A stretch of DNA of 64,000 nt from Methylobacter sp. (GTDB lineage Bacteria > Pseudomonadota > Gammaproteobacteria > Methylococcales > Methylomonadaceae): positions 165,931 through 229,930 of the forward strand of contig NZ_JAUXVR010000009.1 of assembly GCF_030680395.1 (NCBI RefSeq). The letters are read 5' to 3'. A program made the position numbers and the translations under genes. This document shows positions 19,371-28,419 of the stretch, piece after piece. Each line of letters begins with the position of its first letter. Positions within the stretch are counted from its first letter, which is position 1. The notes beneath the pieces are model-generated. The model made no database searches. It saw only the letters and a program-made list of their open reading frames with translations, and was not told where the DNA came from.

Positions 19371-19508
19371 CGTGGGAACAAGACAAGTTGGCGCGTATGG
19401 GCATGTTGCCCCGTCCGAAACGTAAGGCGTTGACTTAAATGTGCCCGTTTAGCTCAGGCATCGCAAAAGCGTTAAGAATGCACAATTCAAGACCTGACCC
19501 TGTGCTCC

Positions 19509-19640
19509 AATATCCAAAGCAATCGAACATAAAAAATCCCCGCTTGGAAAAATCCAAGAGGGGAATCAAGTTCAAGACTCCGATCATGGTGGATTGCCTA
19601 ACGGCGAATCCACCCTACAATGATCCACCTTACAGCGTTA
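19509..19640 (+). repeat. Direct repeat, copy 2 (about 130 bases)
   Basis: This is the second copy of the repeat at 19241-19370 in the same orientation. The 138 bases between the copies hold the end of an open frame (19371-19438) that I cannot assign and may be a gene fragment. Otherwise nothing is recognisable in the gap. Confidence 0.8.
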
Positions 19641-19659
19641 CCCAGCCTACGGCCCTTTG

Positions 19660-20274
19660 TTAAGCATTTTGTGTTGCGGTCGAATATAGAAGAAACCACC
19701 AAGAGCCAAAATCTTCATGATCTTTGCGTCTTTTAGCCAACACTTCCATTGGTTCAGTTTCTATCTGAAAATTGTAACGTTGCTCATTAAAAACTTTCTT
19801 ATTGCGATCATAGGCTTTTAATAACAGCTCATATTTTCCTGTAGAAAGTGCTACATCAGAGAAGCCATCTGATGTTTCTCCAATCCCCACCAACTTTATA
19901 TAGTGTTGTAACCCCGAATTCCCATGAACAAGAATTGGGGTTGCTGCTTTGCCGTCAGTCCAACCTTCGCCATTATGTGAATTATCTTCGGCGAAATTCG
20001 TCCAATAAAGCAGCCAAGACTGTCCTGTAGGAGATATAAGCTTCCCCTCAAAAGTAGTGATTGTCGCTGATTGATTACCTTCATTTGTTACCGTTAGGGG
20101 CAAGTACATACAAAAATTCTTCCTGAGGTAATAAACATTAATCTTGTTATCAATGTAGACACCTATTTTGGCCTTTTTATTATTTAGTCTTGCACCAAGA
20201 ATAACCCCGCCTATGGTTCCAATAATTGAACCTGTAGCTCCAATAATTCCAGCAATTAAAGTAGGATCTGACAT
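19660..20274 (-). CDS. Hypothetical membrane-anchored protein with beta-rich domain
   Basis: This 204-residue protein has a Gly/Ile-rich membrane segment at residues 6-28 (LIAGIIGATGSIIGTIGGVIL). The domain behind it looks like a beta-sandwich (LPLTVTNEGNQSATITTFEGKLI, residues about 58-80). I recognise no family. It lies next to the RAYT repeats, apart from any operon, and may be accessory DNA. The C-terminus ends in the charged EVLAKRRKDHEDF followed by an aromatic stretch. Confidence 0.6.
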   Translation of the reverse strand: MSDPTLIAGIIGATGSIIGTIGGVILGARLNNKKAKIGVYIDNKINVYYLRKNFCMYLPLTVTNEGNQSATITTFEGKLISPTGQSWLLYWTNFAEDNSHNGEGWTDGKAATPILVHGNSGLQHYIKLVGIGETSDGFSDVALSTGKYELLLKAYDRNKKVFNEQRYNFQIETEPMEVLAKRRKDHEDFGSWWFLLYSTATQNA

Positions 20275-20467
20275 GTTAATTCCTTATACGCCTAACATAA
20301 AGTAGACACCTAAGCAGATGTCTACTAGTTTTCAATCGCAGGCGCATAATGCAACTCCTGCAATCCGTTAGGCAAGATACTATAAATATTCAATTATCGA
20401 TAGCAGCCTTTTTAAGAAAACCCAACATACACCTTCAAAACATCCGTTCGAATTTACTTGAATTATC

Positions 20468-21385
20468 CTACTCAGGAATATCCATAACCCCCTCAACCAC
20501 CATAACCGCCGCGCCACCAACCCGAATGGCCAAAGTATTTTCCCCCTTATGATCCATTTCCAGATTCAGCACACTGCGCCGGTTACTCTGCTCACCACGA
20601 TCCACGGTAAACGTATAAGTCCCCTTTTGCATAAAATCAAATGAGCACAAATACGAGGCAAACGCTGGCATCGCGCTACCGACCGGCGGATCGTCGTGGA
20701 TGCCGATTCTTGGCCCCAGCAGACGGGCATTAAAATCGGCATCCGCATACGGCGTTTTCGGAGAAAACAGCAAAATTTCCTGCGCGGCGGTTTGCGGGGC
20801 GATCGATTGGCTCCATGCCGCGTAATTGAACTTTGCATTCCTGACGCTTTCGTAACGCCAAACCGGAACGATCAGGTATGGAACGCCGCAAGACACCAGA
20901 CGCATCGCATATTTTTTATGATCGAGTTCCGACGGCTGTATGCTCAGGAAACTCGCCAAGTCCTCATCGCTGGGCGTAAAGTAATCGATGACCGAAGTCA
21001 CTTTGCGGGTGAACTGCACAAAGCTGGGTTTGCCGTCTTCTGCGGAAATATTGACATTAACCGGGCCGGTATTTTGCTCGAAAACCATTGGCGTAATCCC
21101 GGCATTCAATTGAATATCGCCGCAACTTGCCAACACAAAGGCGGTAGCGATAATCGGATGTCCGGCAAAATCGACTTCGCCTAGCGGTGAAAAAATCCGC
21201 ATCACGCGGTTGGTGATTTGTTTATCGGGATGAAATACAAACACCGTTTCCGATAGGTTCAATTCCCTGGCCACCAGCTGCATTTGCTCTTTGCTTAAGC
21301 CTTCGGCGTTCGGGAAAACGGCTATTTGCGCACCGCTGAAAATCTGTTTGGTAAATGCATCGGCGATGTAATAGTTGTATTTCAT
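20468..21385 (-). CDS. PhzF family isomerase-like protein
   Basis: The 305-residue protein belongs to the PhzF/diaminopimelate-epimerase-like fold. It has the N-terminal block SGAQIAVFPNAEGLSKEQMQ, GEVDFAGHPIIATAFVLA near residue 71, and DDPPVGSAMPAFASYL near 235, where the second half repeats the fold. The natural substrate of most such proteins is unknown. It is the third gene after nirB and nirD, and its ATG overlaps the nirD stop codon (ATGA). It is therefore translated with the nitrite reductase, which is not its usual setting. Confidence 0.85.
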   Translation of the reverse strand: MKYNYYIADAFTKQIFSGAQIAVFPNAEGLSKEQMQLVARELNLSETVFVFHPDKQITNRVMRIFSPLGEVDFAGHPIIATAFVLASCGDIQLNAGITPMVFEQNTGPVNVNISAEDGKPSFVQFTRKVTSVIDYFTPSDEDLASFLSIQPSELDHKKYAMRLVSCGVPYLIVPVWRYESVRNAKFNYAAWSQSIAPQTAAQEILLFSPKTPYADADFNARLLGPRIGIHDDPPVGSAMPAFASYLCSFDFMQKGTYTFTVDRGEQSNRRSVLNLEMDHKGENTLAIRVGGAAVMVVEGVMDIPE

Positions 21386-21744
21386 AACGCTTGTGCTCCG
21401 TCCTGCGGCAATGATGAAAGGTTGACTTGAACGCTGCCGTTTTCAATACGAATGGCATAAACGGGGATTTTCACGGCTTCATCTTCCAGGCAAACGCCGG
21501 TTTCCAGATTGAAGTGTTGTTTGTATAAAGGTGAAGCTACAACAGGCTGTCCGCCAATATCGCCGATTAAACCGCGCGACAGGACATTGGCATTGCCAAA
21601 CGGGTCGTAATTACCGACCGCATAAGCCTTTGCATCGGGTTCCGGCATCCAAAAAATCGCCACCTGCTCCCCTTCAACCAGTGCGCACACGCCCGAATCA
21701 GGCTGTAAGTCATCAACACTGCAAACATCTATCCACCGAACCAT
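21382..21744 (-). CDS. nirD: Nitrite reductase (NADH) small subunit
   Basis: This 120-residue Rieske-like small subunit of assimilatory NADH-nitrite reductase matches NirD over its length (DLQPDSGVCALVEGEQVAIFW, then GLIGDIGGQPVVASPLYKQHFNLETG). As in other NirD proteins, the Rieske Cys-His pairs are not all kept, so it probably lacks a 2Fe-2S cluster. The ATG overlaps the nirB stop codon by one base, with GGAGG seven bases upstream inside nirB. Confidence 0.93.
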   Translation of the reverse strand: MVRWIDVCSVDDLQPDSGVCALVEGEQVAIFWMPEPDAKAYAVGNYDPFGNANVLSRGLIGDIGGQPVVASPLYKQHFNLETGVCLEDEAVKIPVYAIRIENGSVQVNLSSLPQDGAQAL

Positions 21745-24281
21745 TACGCGACCTCCACCAATTTAAAATGCTTGCGCTCGTTTTCATCGGCAGGACGAAT
21801 CTGACCGCGCTCTTCAACAAAGATTACATTATCATCGGATTGGTCGCTATTAATAAAGTGCCGGAAGCGTTTGAGCTTGGATTCATCTTCAATCGCGGTT
21901 TTCCATTCGCATTGGTAAGTGTCGATCACATACTGCATTTGCTGCTCCAGCTGATCGCACAGCCCCAGTTTATCTTCAATCACTACCGACTTCAGGTAAT
22001 CCAGTCCGCCTTCCATGTTTTCCATCCATACCGAGGTGCGTTGCAGACGGTCGGCGGTGCGTACATAAAAGCTCAAAAAGCGGTCGATATATTTAATCAG
22101 GGTTTCCTTATCCAAAGCGGTGGCGAACAAATCGGCATGACGCGGTTTCATGCCGCCGTTACCGCAGACATACAAATTCCAGCCGTTTTCGGTGGCGATA
22201 ATGCCGACATCTTTGCCCTGCGCTTCGGCGCATTCCCGGGTACAACCGGACACCGCAAACTTGATTTTATGCGGCGAGCGCAAACCCTTGTAGCGGTTTT
22301 CCAATTCTATCGCCAGACCTACGCTGTCATCGACGCCGTAACGACACCAGGTGCTGCCGACGCAGGACTTAACCGTGCGTAGCGATTTGCCGTAAGCATG
22401 GCCCGATTCAAAACCGGCAGCTATCAGTTCTTTCCAGATATGCGGTAATTGATCGACCCGCGCACCGAATAAATCCACGCGCTGGCCGCCGGTAATTTTG
22501 GTATAGAGTTTGTATTTTTTGCCGACCTGCCCCAAGGCAATCAGCATGTCGGGACTGATTTCGCCGCCGGTGATGCGCGGCACCACCGAATAAGTGCCGT
22601 CTTTTTGCATATTGGCTAAAAAGGTATCGTTGGTGTCCTGTAGCCCCAAATGGTCTTTTTCCAGAATATGCTCATTCCACTGCGAAGCGAGAATATTGCC
22701 GACGGTCGGCCTGCAAATTTCGCAGCCTTTACCCTTGCCGTGTTTGTGCAGTAAGTCGGGAAAAGTTTTGATTTGTTCAACCCGAATCAGGTTGTGAAGA
22801 TCCTGTCGGGTATAGGCAAAATGCTCGCAAAGGTCGGTATTGACTTCAAAACCCTGTTTCGATAATTCCGAATCCAAAACCGACTTAAGCAACGCAGAAC
22901 ATCCGCCGCAACCGGTTGCGGCTTTGGTTTCCGCTTTTAAGGCACCCATGGTCATGCAGCCGCCCTCAATCGCCGAGCAAATCGTGCCTTTAGTCACGTC
23001 GTAACAGGAACAAATTTGCGCCGACGCGGGCAAGGCATCCGGGCCCAATCCAACCGACTCGTCGGAGCGGTGCGGCAATATCAATGCATCGGGATTCTCC
23101 GGCAGTTCGATACCGTTCAGGCAATATTGCAATAAGGTGCCGTAACCCGATGCATCGCCGACCAGCACCGCGCCGAGCAATTGTTTTTTATCCTGACTGA
23201 CCACCAGGCGTTTATAAACTTCGCTTGCACCATTTTGGTACGTGTAAACCATCGCGCCCTGGGTTTTAGCATGCGCGTCGCCGATACTGGCAACATCGAC
23301 CCCCATCAGTTTCAATTTGGTGCTCATGTCCGCGCCGGTAAAACTGGCGGCATCGCCTGCCAAATCAGCCACCACAGTGCGCGCCATCGCATAGCCCGGA
23401 GCGACCAGTCCGTAAATCATGCCATTCCACAACGCACACTCGCCAATCGCATAAATGCTTTCATCAGAGGTGCGACATTGATTGTCGATAACGATGCCGC
23501 CGCGCTGGCCGACTTCCAGCCCGGAAGCCCTGGCAAGATCGTCACGCGGGCGAATCCCTGCCGAAAACAGCACGATGTCGGTTTCCAGCTCTTCGCCATC
23601 GGCAAAACACATTTTGTTGATGCACTGGTCGCCGTCGGTAATGATGCTGGTGTTTTTTCCGGTATGCACGGTTACGCCCAGATTCTCGATCTTGTGCCGC
23701 AACATCGCGCCGCCCGCGTCATCCAGCTGCACCGCCATCAAGCGCGGGGCGAACTCAACCACATGGGTTTCCAAGCCTAAATCCATGAGTGCCTTGGCCG
23801 CTTCAAGCCCCAACAAGCCACCGCCGACGACAGTGCCGATCTTGCCGGTTTTGGCAGCGGCGGCTATGGCTTCAAGATCTTCAATAGTGCGATAAACCAG
23901 ACATTGCGCACGATCATGCCCGGGAACGGGGGGCACGAACGGATAAGAACCTGTCGCGAACACCAGCTTGTCATAAGGTATCGTCAGGCCTTTTGCCGAC
24001 GTTACGGTTTTACCAACCTTGTCGAGACTTGCGACTTTATCGCCCAGATGAATGGTAATGCCATGCCGCTCAAAAAAACCGTCTTCGACTAAAGACAACT
24101 CCTGCGCAGTTGTGCCGGTAAAAAATGCCGACAAATGCACCCGGTCATAGGCGGCTCTGGGTTCTTCGCAAAAAGTAATGATTTCATACTGTTCTTTAAT
24201 GGCGCTTTCGACCAGACTCGCCAGAAAAGACTGCCCGACCATGCCATTACCAATGACGATTAATGTTTGTTTTACACTCAT
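21744..24281 (-). CDS. nirB: Nitrite reductase (NADH) large subunit
   Basis: This cytoplasmic enzyme reduces nitrite to ammonium with NADH, FAD, a 4Fe-4S cluster and sirohaem. I prefer the ATG at 24281 (MSVKQTLIVIGNGMVG, 845 residues) to the TTG two codons upstream because GGGG lies six bases before it. The order is an FAD/NAD oxidoreductase domain, a BFD-like 2Fe-2S domain (ICSCYDVTKGTI and TGCGGCSALL, near 420-460), and the sulfite/nitrite reductase domain with SCVGSTWCRYG and SGCTRECAEAQGKDVGI (near 640-690). It heads nirB-nirD-phzF. Confidence 0.96.
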   Translation of the reverse strand: MSVKQTLIVIGNGMVGQSFLASLVESAIKEQYEIITFCEEPRAAYDRVHLSAFFTGTTAQELSLVEDGFFERHGITIHLGDKVASLDKVGKTVTSAKGLTIPYDKLVFATGSYPFVPPVPGHDRAQCLVYRTIEDLEAIAAAAKTGKIGTVVGGGLLGLEAAKALMDLGLETHVVEFAPRLMAVQLDDAGGAMLRHKIENLGVTVHTGKNTSIITDGDQCINKMCFADGEELETDIVLFSAGIRPRDDLARASGLEVGQRGGIVIDNQCRTSDESIYAIGECALWNGMIYGLVAPGYAMARTVVADLAGDAASFTGADMSTKLKLMGVDVASIGDAHAKTQGAMVYTYQNGASEVYKRLVVSQDKKQLLGAVLVGDASGYGTLLQYCLNGIELPENPDALILPHRSDESVGLGPDALPASAQICSCYDVTKGTICSAIEGGCMTMGALKAETKAATGCGGCSALLKSVLDSELSKQGFEVNTDLCEHFAYTRQDLHNLIRVEQIKTFPDLLHKHGKGKGCEICRPTVGNILASQWNEHILEKDHLGLQDTNDTFLANMQKDGTYSVVPRITGGEISPDMLIALGQVGKKYKLYTKITGGQRVDLFGARVDQLPHIWKELIAAGFESGHAYGKSLRTVKSCVGSTWCRYGVDDSVGLAIELENRYKGLRSPHKIKFAVSGCTRECAEAQGKDVGIIATENGWNLYVCGNGGMKPRHADLFATALDKETLIKYIDRFLSFYVRTADRLQRTSVWMENMEGGLDYLKSVVIEDKLGLCDQLEQQMQYVIDTYQCEWKTAIEDESKLKRFRHFINSDQSDDNVIFVEERGQIRPADENERKHFKLVEVA

Positions 24282-24322
24282 ATACAACCCCGATAACGAT
24301 GTTTCCTGTTTGGAGTTCTAGA

Positions 24323-24337
24323 GCAATGCCTGTGCCA
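24323..24337 (-). promoter_or_regulatory. Sigma-54 promoter of nirB operon
   Basis: The minus strand reads TGGCACAGGCATTGC, with GG and GC exactly ten bases apart. This is a strong match to the -24/-12 consensus. It lies about 40 bases before the nirB ATG. An NtrC-like half-palindrome (GGTGCA on the plus strand, 24402-24418) is about 70 bases further upstream. No ANTAR-type hexaloop hairpin lies between promoter and gene, unlike the four other nitrogen promoters in this window. Confidence 0.75.
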
Positions 24338-24621
24338 CAATGGACAAGCCAGTGATTTTAATTACTTATTGAATCATCAACCTGAAAACAAAGCATCCTA
24401 ACGGGCCAATATGGTGCATACAAACAAGTAATGCTCCTTATGAGTGCAACAACAATTACATTTTTCTCGCCGCAGACAAGTTTGCGATCATACCGACACG
24501 CATCCGTATTATTCGGCACATCTATAGAAATCAATGGCGGCTTTATTTATTGAGCTGGTTACTTAGGCGATTAATTCAATCGGCTTCAATAAATGGCGTA
24601 GTTTGTGCTAATTATTTGAGA

Positions 24622-25197
24622 ATGAACACCTTAAATATATTACTTATTGAAGATGAAACGACAGACCAGTTCTTGGAAAAGATACTGATTACTAAAGGCT
24701 ATTCAGTCACAAACACGGTAACATCCGAAGTAAATATTGCATCCTTGGCGATGAACGACAAAACTGACCTGGTTATTTTTAATATTGACAGCCCCAAAAA
24801 ATATTTTCCGCATATACATTACCTTAACCAGAACCACCCGCTCCCCATCATTATCTTTGCAGCCGACGATACCTCCGACACCATTAAGCAAATCGTTAAG
24901 GCCGGCGTCAGCGCTTATGTTGTCAACGGTTTGGAAACCAGCCGCATTAACAGCATCATCAATATCGCTGTGGCCAGATTTAAGGAACAACAACGGCTGA
25001 CAAATGAGTTGGAAAAAACGAAATCCAGGCTTGAAGAGCGGAAGCTAATCGATCGGGCAAAAGGCATTTTAATCAAAACCCGCGGCTTTACCGAAGACGA
25101 TGCTTATCACACCCTGAGAAAACTGGCGATGGATCGCAATATTGCAATCGGCGAAATGGCGAAAAACATTATTGCCATGGCTGAACTTCTTAAGTAA
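24622..25197 (+). CDS. NasT-like ANTAR-domain antitermination regulator with degenerate receiver
   Basis: From MNTLNILLIEDE (24622) the protein is 191 residues; the longer frame from 24550 lacks receiver homology. A receiver-like domain (1-120) is followed by a coiled coil and an ANTAR domain (RKLIDRAKGILIKTRGFTEDDAYHTLRKLA, then IGEMAKNIIAMAELL). ANTAR proteins bind paired hexaloop RNA hairpins and stop terminator formation. The usual phosphorylated Asp is Asn54 (VIFNIDSP) and the conserved Lys is absent, so it is a pseudo-receiver, as in NasT. NasT is held by a NasS nitrate sensor, but no NasS is in the window. It is divergent from nirB. Candidate targets are the four leader RNAs between 33 and 50.5 kb. 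Confidence 0.88.
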   Translation: MNTLNILLIEDETTDQFLEKILITKGYSVTNTVTSEVNIASLAMNDKTDLVIFNIDSPKKYFPHIHYLNQNHPLPIIIFAADDTSDTIKQIVKAGVSAYVVNGLETSRINSIINIAVARFKEQQRLTNELEKTKSRLEERKLIDRAKGILIKTRGFTEDDAYHTLRKLAMDRNIAIGEMAKNIIAMAELLK

Positions 25198-25209
25198 TCG
25201 CATAAAAAT

Positions 25210-25237
25210 GCCACGAAGCGGAATAGAGCTTCGTGGC
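25210..25237 (-). terminator. Intrinsic terminator of the porin gene
   Basis: The ten-base stem GCCACGAAGC / GCTTCGTGGC is followed on the minus strand by ATTTTT. It sits 8 bases past the stop codon of the minus-strand porin gene. It also lies just behind the convergent ANTAR gene, although the plus strand has no T-run. Confidence 0.75.
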
Positions 25238-25245
25238 AAAAACGC

Positions 25246-26571
25246 TTAGCTATCGAATAAACCGAAAGTCATTGGCACCCTGAAATTAAGCGTAACATCT
25301 TGTGAATCTGACGTAGTGCCTATGCCTAAAGATAAATTGAAGGTAGTTCGTTTGGAATATTTGAACGAATAGCCAACCAACAGTTGTCCGATATCCAAGG
25401 TGCTTCCCTTAATTTCATTTCCATCAATTTCAGATTCCAAAACATGTTTGTGCGAGTATCCTAAACTATATGATGACCGTTCATTAATACCAAACCCCAT
25501 GCCAAAACTTAATCCTAGCGTATCCCCCGGGTTAATCTTACCGAAGTTGGTGCTGGTTTCAGCATTATAATTGTAGCTAAGATTACCGAAAAACACCGCT
25601 GGGTCTGTTGGATAAAGGGCTGTAATGCTGGGTTGAAAACTATAGTATCCGACGCCTGTCGGCAATTCGGTTGGAAATGTTGCACCAGGAACTCCTTGAG
25701 CCTGGACGGACGCAACGTCGAAAGGGCTTTCTCCGGTGGGTACCGTTGCGAGTATGTTGCCGACAAAAATCGGCCAGCCGCCGGACCCACTGTTAAGCTG
25801 ATAACGACTGGCAAATTCAAGATCGCCTATACCATTTCCGTTCGCATTAAAGGTTTCATCAATGCCCGCACCAATACTGACCGGCCTTGAGCGTTGAGTA
25901 TCATCACGATAGACATAAGGCACCCTGAACTCTACCTCCAGACTGTCAGTTATGCCATAACGAGCCCCCAGAGCGCCGATGAAACTGTGTCGCTTAACTG
26001 AGCGAAGATCAATAAGGCCAATGGCAATAGCAGGAATAAATGTAAAGGCATCAAGAAATACCCGGTCATTACTGGTATAGGCATAATAAAGTGAGGGTTC
26101 AACAACGATATTGCCTTTTCTGGTTAACACGCCGCCTACGGTTTGGCTTAATCGGGGTATTTCCGGCGGTCGTCGTTTTTCCGTTGTTCCGGGAGGCGCC
26201 TGGCCAACAGGCTTGGATGGAAGCTTATTAGAAGATGTCGACGGCTCATTGGTATTTTTCGCCGCAACAATTTGAGGCTTGTTTGCCGCCTGTTTGACCG
26301 GTGCCTGTTTATTCTCTGCGGTTTGATTTATCAACGCATCAAGACGTAATTTAAGTTGTTCCAATTCTTTGCCTTGCTCGGCAATAATCTGTCGTTGTAT
26401 CTGGAATTCTTTTTGCTGCTCGGCAATTAATTTCTTGTATTGTCCCGCAGAATTATCTTGCTTGGCTGTTTCTGCATAACTCCCATTTACAAAAAAAACG
26501 CAGCAGATAAAAACACTCCCCTTAATAGCCAAAAATAGAGGACATTTCCCGCTCCTAAATTTCATCTTCAT
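25246..26571 (-). CDS. FapF-like outer-membrane beta-barrel with N-terminal coiled coil
   Basis: This 441-residue exported protein has a signal peptide (residues 1-33). A charged coiled coil follows (about 40-85, EQQKEFQIQRQIIAEQGKEL), then a Lys/Pro/Ser-rich linker (90-135) and a beta-barrel of alternating amphipathic strands from about residue 140 to the end. This order is that of FapF, the trimeric porin that secretes Fap amyloid in Pseudomonas. The upstream genes include a C39 peptidase like FapD and small Asn-rich exported proteins, which supports the comparison. Direct homology to FapF was not tested. Known relatives are often annotated simply as transporter. The gene has its own 620-base upstream gap and may have its own promoter. 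Confidence 0.7.
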   Translation of the reverse strand: MKMKFRSGKCPLFLAIKGSVFICCVFFVNGSYAETAKQDNSAGQYKKLIAEQQKEFQIQRQIIAEQGKELEQLKLRLDALINQTAENKQAPVKQAANKPQIVAAKNTNEPSTSSNKLPSKPVGQAPPGTTEKRRPPEIPRLSQTVGGVLTRKGNIVVEPSLYYAYTSNDRVFLDAFTFIPAIAIGLIDLRSVKRHSFIGALGARYGITDSLEVEFRVPYVYRDDTQRSRPVSIGAGIDETFNANGNGIGDLEFASRYQLNSGSGGWPIFVGNILATVPTGESPFDVASVQAQGVPGATFPTELPTGVGYYSFQPSITALYPTDPAVFFGNLSYNYNAETSTNFGKINPGDTLGLSFGMGFGINERSSYSLGYSHKHVLESEIDGNEIKGSTLDIGQLLVGYSFKYSKRTTFNLSLGIGTTSDSQDVTLNFRVPMTFGLFDS

Positions 26572-27194
26572 ATTATTATTTCCATTTTTTATGGTATAAG
26601 ATTAACAGCTATTAAATTCCCTACGTTACCATTTAGCTGCAGCAATTAATAACCATAGAGGACTTATTAATTGTTTTTTTAACAGCACTTTTTACTCAAA
26701 AAACGTATCAGTTTAAAATGCCTTTAATTCATTAAATAACAATAAGTTATTATTTTTTAAGAGTTAGACGGTTTTTTGCTCAGATGGGAGTAGTTTTTTA
26801 TATAAATAAATCGCCCATAAAGACAGGTACGAATAAATAAGCTATTTCGTTGACTTTATAAATTATTAACTTCGTCAGGACAATTAGTATAAATACGTAA
26901 GTTATATATTATTAATTGGTAAATGATGGCGTTTTTATATTTATTACCGGTATAAGCGCTTAACAACAAGTCAGCATGTATCCATGCTGGCGTCCAAGGC
27001 CTCAAACAAACAACACACGCCGACTTTTTGTTAAAAACTTAAATCAGTTCCATAAAAAACCGGAATACTGATGCAAGGCTATAAATTTTTTAAAATGCCC
27101 GTTTTGCACGAGAATGACTTGATACGATTTATGAAGATTTATTAACAACGCTACAGAGTGGACAATTATCGATCACTGCACGCCTTATAATTGA
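26572..27194. other. AT-rich intergenic region inside the Fap-like gene set
   Basis: These 623 bases between the porin and the next upstream gene are strongly AT-rich and contain no credible ORF. A short palindrome CAGCATGTATCCATGCTG lies near 26972. The region probably holds the porin promoter. Confidence 0.4.
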
Positions 27195-27683
27195 TTAATG
27201 CACATTGGGCACGATCAGGTTATTAAAAACCGCGCCATTATCATTTAAATCTAAACCTTTTAAGTGACTAATCGCTATATTAATATCGGTAACAGTTCTA
27301 ATAACCTGATTATCAACGTTATTCTGAATAACAGAACCCAACCCCGACATTCCCAAATCCGGAGCTTGATTCAGGACTCCGTTCTGAAACAATGAAGCAT
27401 TCTCCGGTAATTGGAAAAATGAGGAATAAACTACAGCGCCATTCAAAGAAGTGATTCTCTCCAGGTTAAAATCGATGTTTGTCCCATTTGGAAGTACAAA
27501 CCCGCCTCTTAGTTGATCCAACTCGTTGTCAGACGCACGATGCCAATTATCAAATCGTTGGGCGGCCATGTTTGACATTTCATCCGCTAATACCTGACAA
27601 GTGAAGCAGGAACCGCCAAAAGCAGCTATCCATAGCGCAATCTTCATGAGTTTTTGGCAGTCGTTAAATTTATATGTTTTCAC
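27195..27683 (-). CDS. Exported protein with double-glycine-type motif, Fap-like set
   Basis: I choose the GTG at 27683 (CGGAG eight bases upstream), giving 162 residues. A hydrophobic export segment lies near residues 14-33. The motif SDNELDQLRGGF follows, with the Gly pair at codons 27501-27506. It fits the double-glycine leader pattern (ELxxLxGG) cut by C39 peptidases, and the adjacent gene encodes a C39 peptidase. The mature part is Asn/Gln-rich and ends with SGLGSVIQNNVDNQVI..., a pattern shared with the other small protein of the set. It is probably a secreted subunit or chaperone comparable to FapE. Exact function is unknown. Confidence 0.65.
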   Translation of the reverse strand: MKTYKFNDCQKLMKIALWIAAFGGSCFTCQVLADEMSNMAAQRFDNWHRASDNELDQLRGGFVLPNGTNIDFNLERITSLNGAVVYSSFFQLPENASLFQNGVLNQAPDLGMSGLGSVIQNNVDNQVIRTVTDINIAISHLKGLDLNDNGAVFNNLIVPNVH

Positions 27684-27701
27684 GTTAAACACTCCGCTTG
27701 A

Positions 27702-28394
27702 TTAAAAATCCCAACGTCCGGGTTGCAACATATTAAACAGACCTAAACTGGCCCGATCGACAGCGGAACCCAATGGCGCTTTGACCCGAAGCACCCACTC
27801 TTGCTGATCTTGAAAATGTTTTGCTGCTATATCCTGTTTGTCATGAATTAGAAATAAAATGCGGTTTTCCCACATTGCTTCAAACTCATCGCGGGGCATT
27901 GCCTTTATGCCTACAGCGGGATCTCCTACCAAAACTTCCTGCTCATTAAGTCCTTTAATAATAACGAAATGTAAGTAACCGTTATTATTGATAATAGTGA
28001 TTGCAGGTACATTGGCGGTAATCAATTGATCTAACTTGATCTTGAATCCGTCGGAGCGATAGCCCCGTCTTTCCAGATAAAGTTTAATATCCAGTAATGA
28101 AAATCCCTGTTTTTGAATCTTTTGCTGATCGCCATTTTGATACATATCAACAAATACACTTTGTTCGTCTACGACATCGTCATAGTGATAGGTAAGCAGA
28201 CTGGCCAAAGTTGCCGAGCCGCAACTGAAATCGTACTGCTGCTTGTATACAGTTTTAAATCGACGCTCTGAAAAAGTCGTGACAGGGACGTCATAATTAC
28301 CGGCACCCGCTATACCGTTAAAATTCAGAGAACCTGCATTGCTACAAAATGCGGGTAGTATGAGAAGAACACATTTAACAAAAAATCGTATCAT
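27702..28394 (-). CDS. C39 family peptidase, FapD-like
   Basis: This 230-residue protein has a signal peptide and a papain-like C39 domain. The oxyanion Gln and catalytic Cys are in QQYDFSCGSATLASLL (Cys near residue 58), the catalytic His in LHFVIIKGL and the Asp in VLVGDPAVG. Unlike bacteriocin exporters it has no ABC transporter domains, which is how FapD of the Fap amyloid system is built. The ribosome-binding site GGAAG precedes the ATG. It sits between two small exported proteins carrying ELDxxRG motifs, its likely substrates. Confidence 0.82.
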   Translation of the reverse strand: MIRFFVKCVLLILPAFCSNAGSLNFNGIAGAGNYDVPVTTFSERRFKTVYKQQYDFSCGSATLASLLTYHYDDVVDEQSVFVDMYQNGDQQKIQKQGFSLLDIKLYLERRGYRSDGFKIKLDQLITANVPAITIINNNGYLHFVIIKGLNEQEVLVGDPAVGIKAMPRDEFEAMWENRILFLIHDKQDIAAKHFQDQQEWVLRVKAPLGSAVDRASLGLFNMLQPGRWDF

Positions 28395-28419
28395 GTCGCA
28401 CTTCCACTAAATAAAATTA

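Noticed and set aside
19371-19438. Open-frame end (EQDKLARMGMLPRPKRK) between the two direct repeats
   Set aside because: It looks like the end of a gene but has no start, no recognisable family and is too short to name.
24282-24621. ANTAR leader before nirB
   Set aside because: The promoter is sigma-54 type, but only about 40 bases separate it from the ATG and no hexaloop hairpins or terminator fit there.
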